Source: Pestalotiopsis fici W106-1 (taxonomy: Eukaryota; Ascomycota; Sordariomycetes; Amphisphaeriales; Sporocadaceae). From it: 64,000 bases of DNA. Location: assembly GCF_000516985.1 (NCBI RefSeq), contig NW_006917097.1, forward strand, positions 2,046,001 to 2,110,000. The letters run 5' to 3'. The notes under the pieces are model-generated. The model did not search any database. It was not told where the DNA came from and was given only the letters and a program-made list of their open reading frames with translations. This document shows positions 1-11,936 of the stretch, in pieces (the first letter of the stretch is position 1; every line of letters begins with the position of its first letter). A program made the position numbers and the translations under genes.

Positions 1-515
1 GCAGATCTTGCAAAGTATCCGGAGCTCAGAGCTACCATGGAAAAGCTAGTCCCAAGCACAGTGCCCTACGCCGATTTCTGGAAGAGGTACTATTTCCTGA
101 GACACAGTGTCGAGGCAGCTGAAGAGAGACGTAGGGAGTTGCTCAAGGGTAAGTGGTTGGAAATACCGTCCTCCTGGTCTTCTATTTTGCACACAATCTA
201 ATTATGGTCACAGCTGCCGAAGCAGAAGAGGAGGTTGGCTGGGATGAGGACTCAGAGGATGAGGCCGCACCCTCTACAAAGCCTCAGCGACCTGCATCAG
301 TCGAGTCCTCGACCACTATCCATCCTTCGAAACCTGCCGATCAAGCCACACTTAAGCCTACCGAGCCCCGAAAGTCCCACGATGAGAAGTCGCAGGCAGA
401 CAGTGATACTAGTTATGATGTCGTTGGTGCTGCGTCCGGAGTTCCCAGTCAGGCACCTAGCAGCCCGAAAGAGGCTCGCAAGGTTGATGATAGCGACGAA
501 GAGGACTGGGAGTAG
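1..515 (+). CDS. BSD-domain protein, C-terminal part (5' end outside window)
   Basis: Partial gene with two exons visible, 1..148 and 214..515, separated by a 65-nt intron (GTAAGT donor at 149, CAG acceptor ending at 213; the phase agrees, giving a G|CT alanine codon). The window opens in frame inside a BSD domain. The segment [10 protein letters not shown] at about visible residues 27-36 carries the aromatic FW...YF signature of that fold. The rest is an acidic, Ser/Pro/Glu-rich disordered tail ending in [12 protein letters not shown] domains occur in TFIIH p62, synapse-associated proteins and Dos2-like proteins; the acidic tail and position resemble fungal Dos2-like proteins, but the missing N-terminus prevents a firm name. 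The gene converges on TSR2, with about 200 bp between the stops. Confidence 0.85.
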
Positions 516-722
516 AAGTCAATACTGAACTGCTATGGTACTGATTTTGAGAGCTGGAGTTTTGACGGGCGTTTAGGCCAAGGCACATAGGATGTTGAAA
601 GGAGTCTTGTAGACAGCTGTCGCACGAAGTCTTGGCCAGGGTTGATATATGTATCTGGCAGGGACATGGATTTCGATATTCCGATCCTTGTTGTTTAGGA
701 TTATTCTTGAGACTTGTATAAT

Positions 723-1439
723 TCACCTCTTCTTGCGAGTGACTGTCGTAAAGCCGTCTTCATCGACTTCGGGCTGTGGTTTCTCCTTGGGTGCGGCGAC
801 CAGTGCTGGTGCATCGTCCATGTCAACATCTCCGTCGTCGTCGTCCTCATCATCGTCCTCATCCTCCCAATCTGTATCTTGGTCCTGGTCAGGTGCTTGT
901 TTCATGACAACCTTCTTTCCCTTGCCACTTGACCACTTTTCTCTCAACTTGTCGACCTCGTCAAATTGTCCCTTGGTGCACTGCGTTCTGAGTTGGACAA
1001 TCTGTTCCGCAATCTCGAAACTCGAATCGTCGTCGACATCGACGTTGAACTCGTCGGCCATGATCTGCAATAGTCTCGTCTCGACATCCTCCAGGTACGG
1101 CTCCTCGAGACTCTCGGGGCGCTTCAGGCCCTTGTTTTGTGCCAGCTTGGCTGAGAAATTGGCAATATCGACAAACGAAGGGAAGAGCTCGACCAAAGCA
1201 CCGGCAAACCAATCTCGGACATCCTCGCCAGAATTGTCTGACCAGTTGTTCTGTACGGCGAGAGTAAGAGCCGGCCAGAGATGCAAGGTCAGAGCGACGG
1301 ACTGCTCAAAGTTTTCCTGCTTGAGCTCTGCAAAATTTTTGATCTGTTAGTTCATGTAGACATGCAAATGTATAAGCATAGCAGGTTTAAACAAGCAAAC
1401 TTTTGACGTACCAGGTGAGGGCTCTGTTTGCGATGCCAT
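723..1439 (-). CDS. TSR2: Pre-rRNA-processing protein TSR2
   Basis: Two exons on the minus strand: 1439..1412 (MASQTEPSP plus one base) and 1327..723, with an 84-nt intron (GTACGT donor, TTTTGCAG acceptor). The product is 210 aa. The conserved TSR2 core includes the N-terminal LTLHLWPAL helix, the WFAGALVELFP segment and the ETRLLQIMADEFNV segment. It is followed by the long Asp/Glu run and the basic C-terminus GFTTVTRKKR, all typical of the family. In yeast Tsr2 is the chaperone that escorts Rps26 to pre-40S ribosomes and is needed for 20S pre-rRNA processing. The start was chosen because the short first exon restores the conserved ELKQENF segment; the in-frame methionine-like codon further down would lose it. 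Confidence 0.93.
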
Positions 1440-2425
1440 TTTGATATTGTTGGTTATTGATTGACCTCGACAAAACCCTTGCAACTTTTTTTTTTTTTTT
1501 TTCCCTCCTCTCTTCTATCTTGCGCCTTGGGCTTTGTCGGAGTTTAGTCGTGGGGTGGTGGAGGGGCAACTAGTGTACTACGAATAGACGTACAAAAGTT
1601 GTGCATGTTCACAGCATTTAATTTACTGCCGCCTGTTACCGCTCAAAGAGAGAATGGCAACGATCTGGTCCACCCTAATAACAGATTGCGCTAGGCCCTT
1701 TGCGTAGCAGGCTGTGAAATGACAATTCCACATCCGTCCTGAACAAATTTCGGTCGTACTGCGAATACTCCAAATGGTCATTTCAACCTAGGAATTCAAA
1801 TAAGAACCAATGTGAGGAGATATGTATTGTTAATTTCTCATGTTCCAAACCCATTCTTGTATAAAGACATCTTGTTCTTTGGGTCAGGGAACGAAAGAGA
1901 GACAGCAGTTCAGAAGGACAAGGATGGAGTGAGAGATCTTTCAATATTGACAAAAGCAGATCTAGACTCTCAGCTAAGGCGCAGGTATTGCAGCAGCGAT
2001 ACCCGACTTGGCCAATTTGAGCACAGTGAGCCCACTAAAAAGTTCGGGGTCTAGCTGGAGTAAATGAGCATGACATCATTGCCAACGTGGTGATCTGTGA
2101 AACTGCCGTTAATGAATTCAAAGTTCTAATTACAGAAGCTGGACAAAGCGCAATATCCCCTTGGCAGGAGCAACCCGAGGTTATGTCGTGTTTCGCAGTC
2201 CCTTTTCTTTGGATCGCGTGTGCTTGAGTTATTGTTTTCTGATTTTTTTTTCTCTCTCTCCAATCCTTTGGTGCTGAAATCGCACTCAATTCTTTCTTGT
2301 CTCGGCTTTAGCAAATCTTTTCATTGACGGGAGTCGAAAAGGACTCAGACTCGTCCTGGGTGCGACATCAATAGCGAAACATATACCCCACACAGAGATC
2401 ATACAAGGGAATCCATTCAGCAGCC
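1440..2425. other. Intergenic, divergent promoter region
   Basis: This lies between the start of TSR2 (minus) and the start of the hydrolase (plus). It holds a T-run at about 1487-1502, which is a CT-rich element on the TSR2 side, and CT-rich DNA near 2235-2300 ahead of the hydrolase. No ORF with recognisable content and no RNA gene was seen. Confidence 0.6.
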
Positions 2426-5400
2426 ATGAATACCGCAACTGTCGGCATGGCGGTCACCCCGACCGTCATGTCTACATTTCTATCTCATGTATGTTACCTA
2501 ATTGACATTCTGTGCCGTGATCCGCGGTCCCCAGTTTTCGCTTGAGTGCCAGGCGCGTCTTTGACAAGATCAAGGCGACATCCCTGCTTCGCCCATGGAA
2601 TCGCGCCATTCATATGACTCTCGGACTGACATGGGTTATTTTTGTATTTGTATAGTATTTCAATCGCAAGCCTCTTAGAGAACGTCCGACGGCCCATCTG
2701 TCCTATGATGAGGGCTTACACTTGATCCGGTCATTCCTCAACTTTGCATCGCACCACACAGTCGAAGATCTTCAAGCCTTTACAGGACAATGGGTTCCTC
2801 ATCCTCAATGGGTCAAGGTCGACGATGCCACGATACCTCTGGATAAGATCGAAGAGGCGGCCAACGCCATCGAAGCTCAGCTGGGTCCCGAAGGCATCAA
2901 ATTGGTCGGCGGCACAAAATGGTGGCAATGGCGCTTGCCCAAGGCTCCCCTTGAAGCCGAATGGATCGAGATGAAATCCGACTACCACGATAGGCAAAAG
3001 AATGGCGATCCCGGCAAGAGAGTTATGCTATATGTTCACGGCGGCGCATATTTCTTTGGTTCAGTCGACGAGCACCGTTACCAGATGCAGAGACACGCGC
3101 GCAAGCTAAAGGCCAGAGTCTTTGCTCCCAAGTACCGATTAGCTCCTCAATTTCCCTTCCCTTGTGGCCTGCAAGACTGCCTTGCGGCTTATCTATACCT
3201 ACTGACGATTCAACACCCAACAACAATTATACTGGCAGGGGACTCTGCCGGAGGAGGAATGGTTATGAGCATGTTGGTGACCCTTAGGGACAGAGGACTG
3301 CCGTTGCCCGCGGGTGCCATCCTAATCAGCCCATGGGTTGACTTGACACACTCGTTTCCCAGTGTGGCTGGCGAGGCGCCGCTCGATTACATACCGCAGA
3401 ATGGATTTCATCACAAACCATCAAAGGCATGGCCGCCACTAAACGCCGAGGAACATGCTCTGCTTCGGGAACAAATTGCAAAGAATACCAAACCTGGTCA
3501 CACCAAGCTGATGAAGCCCGCGACTGTGGACATGAAACGCCGATCCCAGGCTCCTTCATCCCGGAATGGTACCGCAAACTCAGAGAATACTGAGGCTGCT
3601 GGGCGGTCTGCTGAAGCAGAAGTGTATAATCAGTCCGAAACGCTGTCCATCGAACTCGATGGGCAGGTTGTGCAGCTGAAGGATCAAATTCAGGTATGCA
3701 AATTACAATCTATGCTGAAAATATACGTGTCACTAATCTGATATTAGATGTATACCACAAATGAGCTGCTGTCACACCCGATGGTCAGCCCTATTATGCA
3801 GCCGACTCTCGGTGGATTGCCTCCTCTGCTCATTATGGTTGGCGGCGGAGAAATCCTCAGAGATGAGCAGATTTACCTGGCGCACAAATGTGCAAACCCC
3901 ACGAAATACACACTGCCAGAATCATTGATGGACGATCGCGCAAAGGAACAACTTGCCAAGTTTAAACCCACCGATGTTCAACTACAGGTATGGGATGACT
4001 TGTGCCATGTCGCACCAACCCTGAGTTTCACTCGTCCTGCCAAATTCATGTACAGAGCTATTGCTCAATTTGGCGCATGGGCATTGGCACGGGCGCAGCA
4101 CACCGAGATTGATATCCTGGATGATGATGAAATCTCTGTGATTTCGAGCTCCGGATCTAACAGTGACGGACCATCCAGAGGTCCTTCCAGGAAACCATCA
4201 CAGCAACCAGTCCATCAAAGCACACTTCGCACACCAGCAATCGGCCGGGCAGGTGATGAGCTGCCCCCCTTCAAGGATCACATGATCAGGCAGCAAATCA
4301 GCAGGCATGGAACCGTCACGCCACTGCTTTCAGAAGAAGAACTTGTTGCGTGCAACATGTCACCTAGTGATATTGGTGTCATCAAGGAAGGCCCTGTTAG
4401 GAAATGGCTCATCACCCGTACCCAGTGGGATACGCGTTTTAGCAGCGCTCGCGCCAAGATCCACAAGCAACGGCTCAAGGAGATGTTGGCCGGATATGAA
4501 TATTTCGACGGAGAAACTCCACCGCCAAGTGCTCTTGCCGGACGAAGAAGGCCAGGCCATGAGACGGTTGATCACAAGAAGCGTAAGAGTATGGGTCTTG
4601 CCCTTTGGTCATTGTGGGGATCGAAGCATGACGAGATGACCATGAACCGAGAGCAGAAGGCCGACAAGGCCCCAGCAATGAAGACGGCGACCGAGGCCGA
4701 GGGTACTGGTGCTCGTTCTCAAGCAGACATTGCGAAGCAGGAGAAGAAGACTGAACAGACGCGACCAGAAACCTCTGCCAGTCGTAGTCCCTCAAGACGG
4801 CGTATGGTCAAAGATCAGCATCAAACCTCGGAGCAGGATGGTGTTGTCACCGAGGACACCACGCCACTTGCTAGCCTGATGGCGATGCGGACGGCTGGCC
4901 ATGATCAAAACACCCAGGATGCTCCAGGCGACGGTCTTCTCACCCCTGATTATCAGCGCCCAGATACTGGGGCTACGGGAAAGAGGCCAATGGTTGAAGG
5001 CATTGCAGTACCCTTCACTTTGAATAAGGAAGCCGAGACAGCAAGCATGATTACACTTACATCTTATGTGGACGGTGGGCCTTCTCGAGTTGCTAGCCCG
5101 ACTCCGACAGAACAACCATTGAGCGGGGCCGCTGCCATCATATCTGCAGATTCCAGTGAACCCGCTGAGCAAGCAAGTTTGGGCGAGGCAGCAGGTGTCC
5201 AGACACCTAGACCGTCCAGTCCCAAGGCTCCCGCATCAGAGGATATGGTCGAGGAGGAACCTGTTACTGCCGGAACTCCGCGATCCCTGAGTCCAGAAGG
5301 GACACCGAAGGCCTTGACGCCAGTGGTCGAGAAAACAAACGGGCTCGAGGCAGTGCCACCGATCATGGTTGGCGGTGTTTTGACTCACAGCGAGCGACCC

Positions 5401-5451
5401 CCGCTAGAAACTTTCGTTACAGCTCAGGAAGAATTGCCTAGAGTGCAATGA
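2426..5451 (+). CDS. Alpha/beta-hydrolase (hormone-sensitive-lipase-like) with long disordered C-terminal extension
   Basis: Three exons: 2426..2488, 2656..3693 and 3748..5451. The introns start GTATGT and GTATGC and end TATAG and ATTAG, all phase 0; the product is 934 aa. The ATG at 2426 sits in a CAGCC context, and the first exon joins to YFNRKPLRER. The oxyanion-hole motif HGGAYFFG lies at about residue 150 and the nucleophile elbow GDSAGGG at about 215. The acid/histidine end of the triad is probably within WDDLCHVAPTL at about 448. About 130 residues rich in charged and small amino acids are inserted between the SPWVDLTHS strand and the last catalytic block. After about residue 480 the protein is disordered and rich in Ser/Pro/Glu/Thr. 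It is an esterase/lipase of the alpha/beta-hydrolase-3 type. The substrate is unknown and the tail suggests regulation or tethering. Confidence 0.88.
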
Positions 5452-6273
5452 CATCGAGCTATCTCATTTTCATTTGTTGGCCACTCGGAGTGATTTCATA
5501 GAGGGATGGAGGAGGTAGTATCAGGAGATTGAGCGCATATATACCCATTCGATTGAGGAGGAAATTGCAATAATTTGAAGAACCGACGCACTGGCACGTT
5601 ATAAAGCAAAGCCAGGAGACGCACATGATACTTTTTGATACTGAAAATACATTGATATATTTTGCTATACAAAACTCGACATGAAGTATTTCGGTGCTCT
5701 CGCGACATTTCGAAATCAAATTGACACGAGAGAAAGCTCAATTTACTGAGCTCAATTACAAATGATGGCTTACATGCAACCTTTGGGCCTATTTAACACT
5801 GCGGCCCTTTCAAACGCCGCTCTCAGACACCGATTCCCCGTCCCCACACTTTTATTCTACACGCCCTTCGCTCTGCACTTTATTTGTCATGATGTCGTCG
5901 CTTTACAGATGCATGAACGCCCTGTATTGATAGTGTAATCTTGTCTGGGGGGTAAGCTTTTCTACTTCTGGCAGTACCGTTACTCATGGCCACAATTGCG
6001 TGCGCTGCTTAGTTCAATGACCAAACGTACCAAGTGCTGTCCTTCTACTTGTGAAATCAGGAGGCCACGCCCTTCTTCCATTCTGAGAGCGTTGCAAGTT
6101 CAATGGCACAAATATATAAACATGGTCTTCCAATCTCACCGTCCTGAAAACGTCCACCACTGGAAACCATTAATACTTGCACATTTATTTGCCGAACCGA
6201 CCCAGGGTTTATCGTGTCGTATTTGATCGATCCAATAGATACCTCTCTAATTGGGCATCTCTCACGAACCGCA
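5452..6273. other. Intergenic region
   Basis: This is the 3' side of the hydrolase and the promoter of the oxidoreductase. It is AT-rich near 5540-5760. No supported gene was seen. Confidence 0.6.
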
Positions 6274-8205
6274 ATGTCTCGACCTGGGGTGGAAATACAC
6301 TGGCATGCCGGAGAGCATGAAATCCATAATTTTCTTCGCATACCACAACGTGATAATCCTACCTATCCGGGATTGGGACCGCATTACTACAAACGTATCA
6401 TAGACTCTCCTCTCGTTGCTTTCGGGACGCTTGACCAACAAGGGAGGCCGTGGACAACCATCTGGGGAGGTGAAGCTGGATTTTGTCGGCCAATTGCACA
6501 GGGGTTCATTGGGACCAATACGGAGGCTGACGCTCGATTTGATCCTGTGTTCCAAGAACTATTCGCAGCTACAGACGATGAATCCTTGGATAGAAAGATC
6601 GTGGATGAGAGAGTCATCAAGCCAGAAGGAGGCAAGCCAATGGCAGCACTGACGATTGATCTCGAGACCCGCGACCGCGTGAAACTCTCCGGTCGCTTCG
6701 TCGCCGGCGCCGTGACCAGCAGGACAGATGCTGGATTGGGCGCATTCCAGATGGCGCTTCAGGTCGAGGAGTCCTTGGGTAACTGCCCGAAATATCTAAA
6801 CAAGAAACACATCACGCCACATTCGCCGCGCCCTGTGCTTCTCAGTGAGGGATCCGGTCTCCCCTTGCCTCTAGAGGCTGTTGATCTATTGGCCCAGGCG
6901 GATCTGTTCTTCATCTCGTCGAAACACGGCGATGAAAACATGGATGTGAACCATCGCGGCGGCCCCCCGGGCTTCATGCGGCTGTTCCGTAACAGTGCGA
7001 ATGAAGTAACGCTCGTTTATCCAGAGTATTCAGGAAATCGGCTCTACCAAACATTGGGAAACCTCCAGAAGGACCCAGTGGCCGGGATTGTCGTGCCTGA
7101 TTTCCAGACCGGCAACGTGCTCTACTTGACGGGACGGACAACGACACTTTTTGGCGACAAGGCGGCGGCCTACCTTCCCCGCACCAAACTCGCCGTCAAG
7201 ATCGAGATTGACGAGGCCCGGTTCGTCCAGGATGGTCTGCCGTTTCGCGGGGACGTGATTGATTACTCGCCATACAACCCACCGGTGCGCCGACTGCTGA
7301 CGGAGCAGGACCCGGTCGGCGCCGGCGACGCAGGATCCGATGCCATGGCAACGGCGACGCTGAAGAGCAGGGACCTAATCACGCCCACGATTGCCCGCTT
7401 TGTGTTTAAGCTACATATGAACTCGGCGGCTCCATCAAATGGTACTAGTGGTATAAAGGAAGAAGGAAAACAACAATGGTGGCTGCCAGGACAGCACGTC
7501 ACTCTTGACTTTGGGCCGGAGCTCGACCGCGGGTGGTCCCATATGAATGACGGAGATCCCCAGAGTCTCAATGATGACTTTGTGCGAACCTTTACAGTAA
7601 GCGCTCCCCACAGCGGGAATGACAAGGACCCGGAAATGCAGATCACGGCCCGTAAACACGGACCGGCCACCGGTCTACTATGGAGATGGAACTTGCGCGT
7701 GCCGCTGGAATTGCCAGTCCTTGGGTTTGGTGGCGGCGAGGGTTTCAGACTGCCGATCGAGGTCATCCAAAACGCCGGGGCCAATGACGATGCCGCGGCA
7801 ACTCAAAGCATATTTGTCGCCGGCGGCGTCGGCATCACACCGCTCATGGCCCAGGCCAAAGCGGTTCTCCAATCTGGTGTTGGCGACCTACGGGTCATTT
7901 GGAGTCTCCGGGCCGAGGACCTACCACTTGCGATCCGTGTGTTTGAAGAGATTGAGGGACTCGGGCCTGCCACGACACTCTTTGTAACCGGGACGGCGAC
8001 GACGGAGGAGACTCGCGGTTGGGCCGATACCTTGAAGGGCGCCGGGGCTGTAGTTGTACAACGCCGGCTCAGTGCCGAGGATCTGCTTGGAGTGGGCGAG
8101 AAGGGGAGGCGGACTTATTACTGCTGCACGGGGACGGCGCTCATGACGAATCTGTCGTCGTGGCTCAAAGGGGAGAAGATGGTGTATGAGAGTTTCAACT
8201 ATTGA
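6274..8205 (+). CDS. Fusion oxidoreductase: PNPOx-like flavin domain plus ferredoxin-reductase-type FAD/NAD(P) domain
   Basis: Single exon, 643 aa, starting at the ATG at 6274; the open frame extends upstream but only through a GTG. Roughly residues 30-340 resemble the pyridoxamine-5'-phosphate-oxidase-like split barrel seen in fungal and bacterial proteins, with WTTIWGGEAGF near residue 65 and the SSKHGDENMDVNHRGG segment near 220. Residues about 360-500 form an FAD-binding reductase barrel with RTFTVSAPHS at about 438, the equivalent of the RxYS flavin motif. Residues about 505-643 form the nucleotide-binding half with GGVGITPLMAQ at about 517. The C-terminus ends right after the CCTGTALM element, so no 2Fe-2S ferredoxin domain is attached. 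The likely role is NAD(P)H-dependent flavin oxidoreductase activity; the physiological substrate is unknown. No signal peptide is visible. Confidence 0.85.
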   Translation: MSRPGVEIHWHAGEHEIHNFLRIPQRDNPTYPGLGPHYYKRIIDSPLVAFGTLDQQGRPWTTIWGGEAGFCRPIAQGFIGTNTEADARFDPVFQELFAATDDESLDRKIVDERVIKPEGGKPMAALTIDLETRDRVKLSGRFVAGAVTSRTDAGLGAFQMALQVEESLGNCPKYLNKKHITPHSPRPVLLSEGSGLPLPLEAVDLLAQADLFFISSKHGDENMDVNHRGGPPGFMRLFRNSANEVTLVYPEYSGNRLYQTLGNLQKDPVAGIVVPDFQTGNVLYLTGRTTTLFGDKAAAYLPRTKLAVKIEIDEARFVQDGLPFRGDVIDYSPYNPPVRRLLTEQDPVGAGDAGSDAMATATLKSRDLITPTIARFVFKLHMNSAAPSNGTSGIKEEGKQQWWLPGQHVTLDFGPELDRGWSHMNDGDPQSLNDDFVRTFTVSAPHSGNDKDPEMQITARKHGPATGLLWRWNLRVPLELPVLGFGGGEGFRLPIEVIQNAGANDDAAATQSIFVAGGVGITPLMAQAKAVLQSGVGDLRVIWSLRAEDLPLAIRVFEEIEGLGPATTLFVTGTATTEETRGWADTLKGAGAVVVQRRLSAEDLLGVGEKGRRTYYCCTGTALMTNLSSWLKGEKMVYESFNY

Positions 8206-8860
8206 TACGGGTGTCTTGCACTGATAGGTTGATTTCTTATCACATTTAAATCAATTCATGTCCTAATGTAGCAGCTACAAAGGAAAGATTCGTGTTTATG
8301 TACCAAACCCTAGTTACCAATACTGAGTGCTGCAAATCATGAAGTCAAATTCTGTGCGGCTATGTCGTTTCCTATCACATACAATTATGGAGGGTCTTCA
8401 CAAATGCCAAAGGGATATGATCGGTTAATGTTTTCAAGGGGAAAACCCCCTCCCAAATAGATAGAGATACAAACAACAATTAATTCGCTCCCATCATGGA
8501 TTGGTACACAATAACCAGAGTTGTACAGAATAATATCATTTTCACCTTGTTCATGTTATCCCAGACTGTTCATGATTGATAAACACCACGTCACATATAT
8601 CCGTGTTGGCATATTGCTTTCCCTTTAGTACATGATGCTAGTGATTATGAATGTCCACTGGTGCTGGACCTATAATCGATGATCATTGTTAATTTTACGA
8701 GCAATGATATCACTACAATCAACGCGATTAGTTACTATGACATCCCTTCGCCCTAGGCAAATCTGCCAGGGCTGAGCAGTTAGGACCACGATCGATTGAT
8801 TGATGTAGTGACTAGTCTGAGCACAAGCTCGAACTCGGACAAATGGGCAGATAAGCAACG

Positions 8861-8893
<33 letters not shown>

Positions 8894-11040
8894 TGTGTGT
8901 GTGTGGGCGCATAGTCAGCAACTCAAGTAAAGTCCTTCCATATGCGACAGTCAAATGATACGATACTCCATAAGTTCGCGCGAACTTCGCACAAAAGGAA
9001 TGAATGCATTACACATGCCCACCCTTATCTCTTTGGAGAATATGAAAGTAATCAGATTTTTTATTGGCGATTGCGCCTTTGAATGATATCAGATTTATTT
9101 GGCACTTTGACTTGATTCAAGAAAAGAATTTTGCGCAGAGCACAAAAACTTGTGCCTCTGATCAGCGTGCTTGTGTCATTCTCCGAGCATTCCGCAGCGA
9201 TTGCCGAATCCCCGATGCTCCTCCAGTGAAGAGGTCCCGAATGGGAGTCGGCCATGGTTTCCGAGCTCTTTCCTACCCAGAAACCATCTTGACTTTACCT
9301 GTACCTGGGGCGCACGATACTAGGTCGTCAGGGGAGATAATGCCCAGATCCATCAATTGCAGTAATAAGACAGTCGCGTCTCGTGGGCTTTTGCAGAGGG
9401 CCTTTCCCTTTCATCCTTAGAAGGGGAAAAAAAAAAGAGTGTGGGGAGGTCCAGGTCGTGCCTTAACTGGGGGGCATCGACGGGACCCCCTCTCGGCGAA
9501 AACGCCGCCGTCTTGCTGGTATGGCGCCCACCAACCTCGGCCAACTGCTCCGGTCCAAGTCCGGTATTCTCCTAATAACCGCCATGGAAGAGACGCGAAT
9601 GATTTCTGCGGTGAGTTGATTCTGTATTGCGTGCTTCTAGGTGTTCGGTGAAGTATACGCAGCACGTGGAATTCATTCTCCTCCAGCGGGCCAATGAATA
9701 TCAATTGAAATCCCAATAATATTTTATGCTTTATAGGCTTTTGCTTTGTACGAACTAGGATTTTGAGTCACAAGAGGGGTCCTTCTGCCAGCCTGGTCCG
9801 GAAATAGTGGACAAAGGTCGTTCGTTAGAGTTGAGTTACAACTGTACTTATTGTATCACCTTTTCGAACCTACCAAGGTACTTTTCATCAAAGCGGCAGA
9901 TCATATCCCGGTTTTTGTTGCTATAATATTCTATATTACATGACCATAATGTCACTTCAACTCAAATTTAGCTTTTGACATGTATTAATGATTAACGTTG
10001 AAACGGCCAGAATCAATGTTTCGAAGACTTGATCGTCTCTGCCTGCCCAACATTGCAGAGGTGTATTGGTCGGGGTATACGAAACGCTTGGAGGGGTCTA
10101 GGCTGCCTCACCTCGCCCCCACTGGAAATTCACTGCACGCAACTGCATGGATACTTGGTGGCTTTCGGTGCATTCTTAATGTACTCATAGGCTTTTAGGC
10201 AGCATTTGGTCAGATGATTGAAATTCGCATACACTCAATACGATGCCTCTTTTACTACCCATCACGGGCGTATAGAGGATGGGGAAAAAAACAATATGAC
10301 AGAACGGAATGCGGCGATCTAATTCCTTGTTGCCCAGACTGACGCGATCTACCATGCAGCAAACGGCCAGCAACTGATCGCAGGGTATTGTAGGCGAATT
10401 GGGGGTGGTCTTTGACGCTGGTTGGCTTGTGTCGCAGTCTCTGTCGGGCCTAGCCTGGTTGTGCCTTAGGACCCTCTTTTAACTACTAAACTCTCGTGGC
10501 AGCCCCAGCACGGGCTTTGCTTTCCACTTTCTCGCTGCCAAAGTCACTTTTTCTCATTCCTCACGGCGCTACTTGTACCCACCTCATCACCTGGACCGGA
10601 GAGTGCTAAAACCCTTTCAACTCTCTCTCCATCTCGCCCTGAAAATTCGTTGTCCATTTGACACAAACTACCCATTACTCACCAAGAGAAATTCGGACAA
10701 CGAATGCCATTGCGACAAAGTTGCCAGGCCAGTCCGTAATTGCCTTCCTTTCATGATTTGATATTCTGCAACCGTCCCGCACCTTATCTTATCTGAATCA
10801 CCTGGCTTCTGGTCTGGGTTCCGAAGCCCCCGCCAAAAAAAACCATTACGCCGCCTGCCTCGTCATTACGTGCTGCTCACTAAAACGTAATTCACTCGCT
10901 CGAACCTGGCAGCCTGCTAACGCCGGTTTCCGTTCTCAATAAACACAAAAGAAAGAACCACTTTGAAGCCACTGCGCCGATACATTACATAGAGCGCACC
11001 ATTGTTTAGTGTCTTCGAGTATACTTTCTAGAAACAAGCC
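8206..11040. other. Long intergenic region, no supported gene
   Basis: About 2.8 kb between the oxidoreductase and NMN adenylyltransferase. It contains a GT microsatellite (8861-8905). There is a purine/pyrimidine-rich stretch near 9415-9450. Approaching the downstream gene it contains CT-rich DNA (about 10490-10640) that looks like a promoter and leader. The short open frames here lack coding character. Confidence 0.6.
8861..8905. repeat. (GT)n microsatellite
   Basis: About 45 bp of alternating GT, interrupted by one A and one C substitution near 8887-8892. It is a dinucleotide repeat in intergenic DNA. Confidence 0.97.
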
Positions 11041-11936
11041 ATGTCGGACTCGCAATCACAATCATCAGCCGGCATGCTGCTCGACGAGTACCGGTTCCCC
11101 GTCCACCGGCTGCAAATGCATGATGTCGAGCCTGACAGGACCCCGCTAGTGCTTGTCGCATGTGGCAGTTTCTCACCGACGACTTTCCTCCACCTACGCA
11201 TGTTCTCGCTCGCCTACGACTATGTCAAGGCGAATACAAACTTCCAGGTCGTTGGCGCCTACCTCTCGCCCGTCAGCGATGCCTACAAAAAGGTTGGCCT
11301 CGCACCGGCCCACCACAGAATACGCATGGCCGAGCTTGCCGTGCAACGGAGGACGAGGACGGCTGACTGCCTAATGGTGGATCCCTGGGAGGCCATCCAC
11401 GCCGAATACATGTGAGTTACTTTGACGAGCCCGAGTCTTTTGCTGCTTGTCTATATTTGGGATAAATGCCGACTGACTTTCCCTTCCCTAGGCCCACCGC
11501 AAAAGTATTAGACCACTTCGAGCAAGAATTGAATGGCCACCTTGGTGGTGTCGAGGACACAAATGGCGTCAAGCACCCGGTCCGAATCGCTCTCCTCGCT
11601 GGTGCAGATCTCATCCAGACCATGAGCACTCCGGGCGTCTGGAGTCAAGAGGATCTCGCACACATCCTCGGCAAATACGGCGCATTTGTCATTGAGAGAG
11701 CCGGCACTGATTTCCAGGAAGCCGTTGGTAGTCTAAAGGAGTGGGAGCACAACATCTACTACATCCCGCAGACTGTAGCCAACGATGTCTCATCAACCAG
11801 AGTCAGACTTCTATCCAAGAGGCGCATGAACATCGACTATCTCGTGCCGACGGAGGTTGTAAATTACATCAGCCAGCATAACCTCTACCAGGAAGACGAT
11901 GGAACTGCCACGGGAAAGCTCAAGGATAAGGCATGA
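11041..11936 (+). CDS. NMA1: Nicotinamide/nicotinate mononucleotide adenylyltransferase
   Basis: Two exons, 11041..11411 and 11492..11936, with an 80-nt intron (GTGAGT donor, CCCTAG acceptor, AT|G junction codon); the product is 271 aa. It catalyses ATP plus NMN (or NaMN) to NAD (or deamido-NAD), the last adenylylation of NAD synthesis. The nucleotidyltransferase signature GSFSPTTFLHLRMF, in which the (H/T)xxH-type element binds ATP, is at about residues 41-54. The C-terminal SSTRVR motif, the family's ISSTxxR equivalent, is near residue 236. The DPWEAIH segment follows the eukaryotic family pattern, and the length is usual for a compact fungal NMNAT; the long N-terminal extension of the yeast paralogues is short here. 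A CT-rich leader precedes the ATG. Confidence 0.95.

Noticed and set aside
9064..9651. Two plus-strand ORFs of 118 and 70 codons
   Set aside because: No domain or splice support, and codon content like random DNA.
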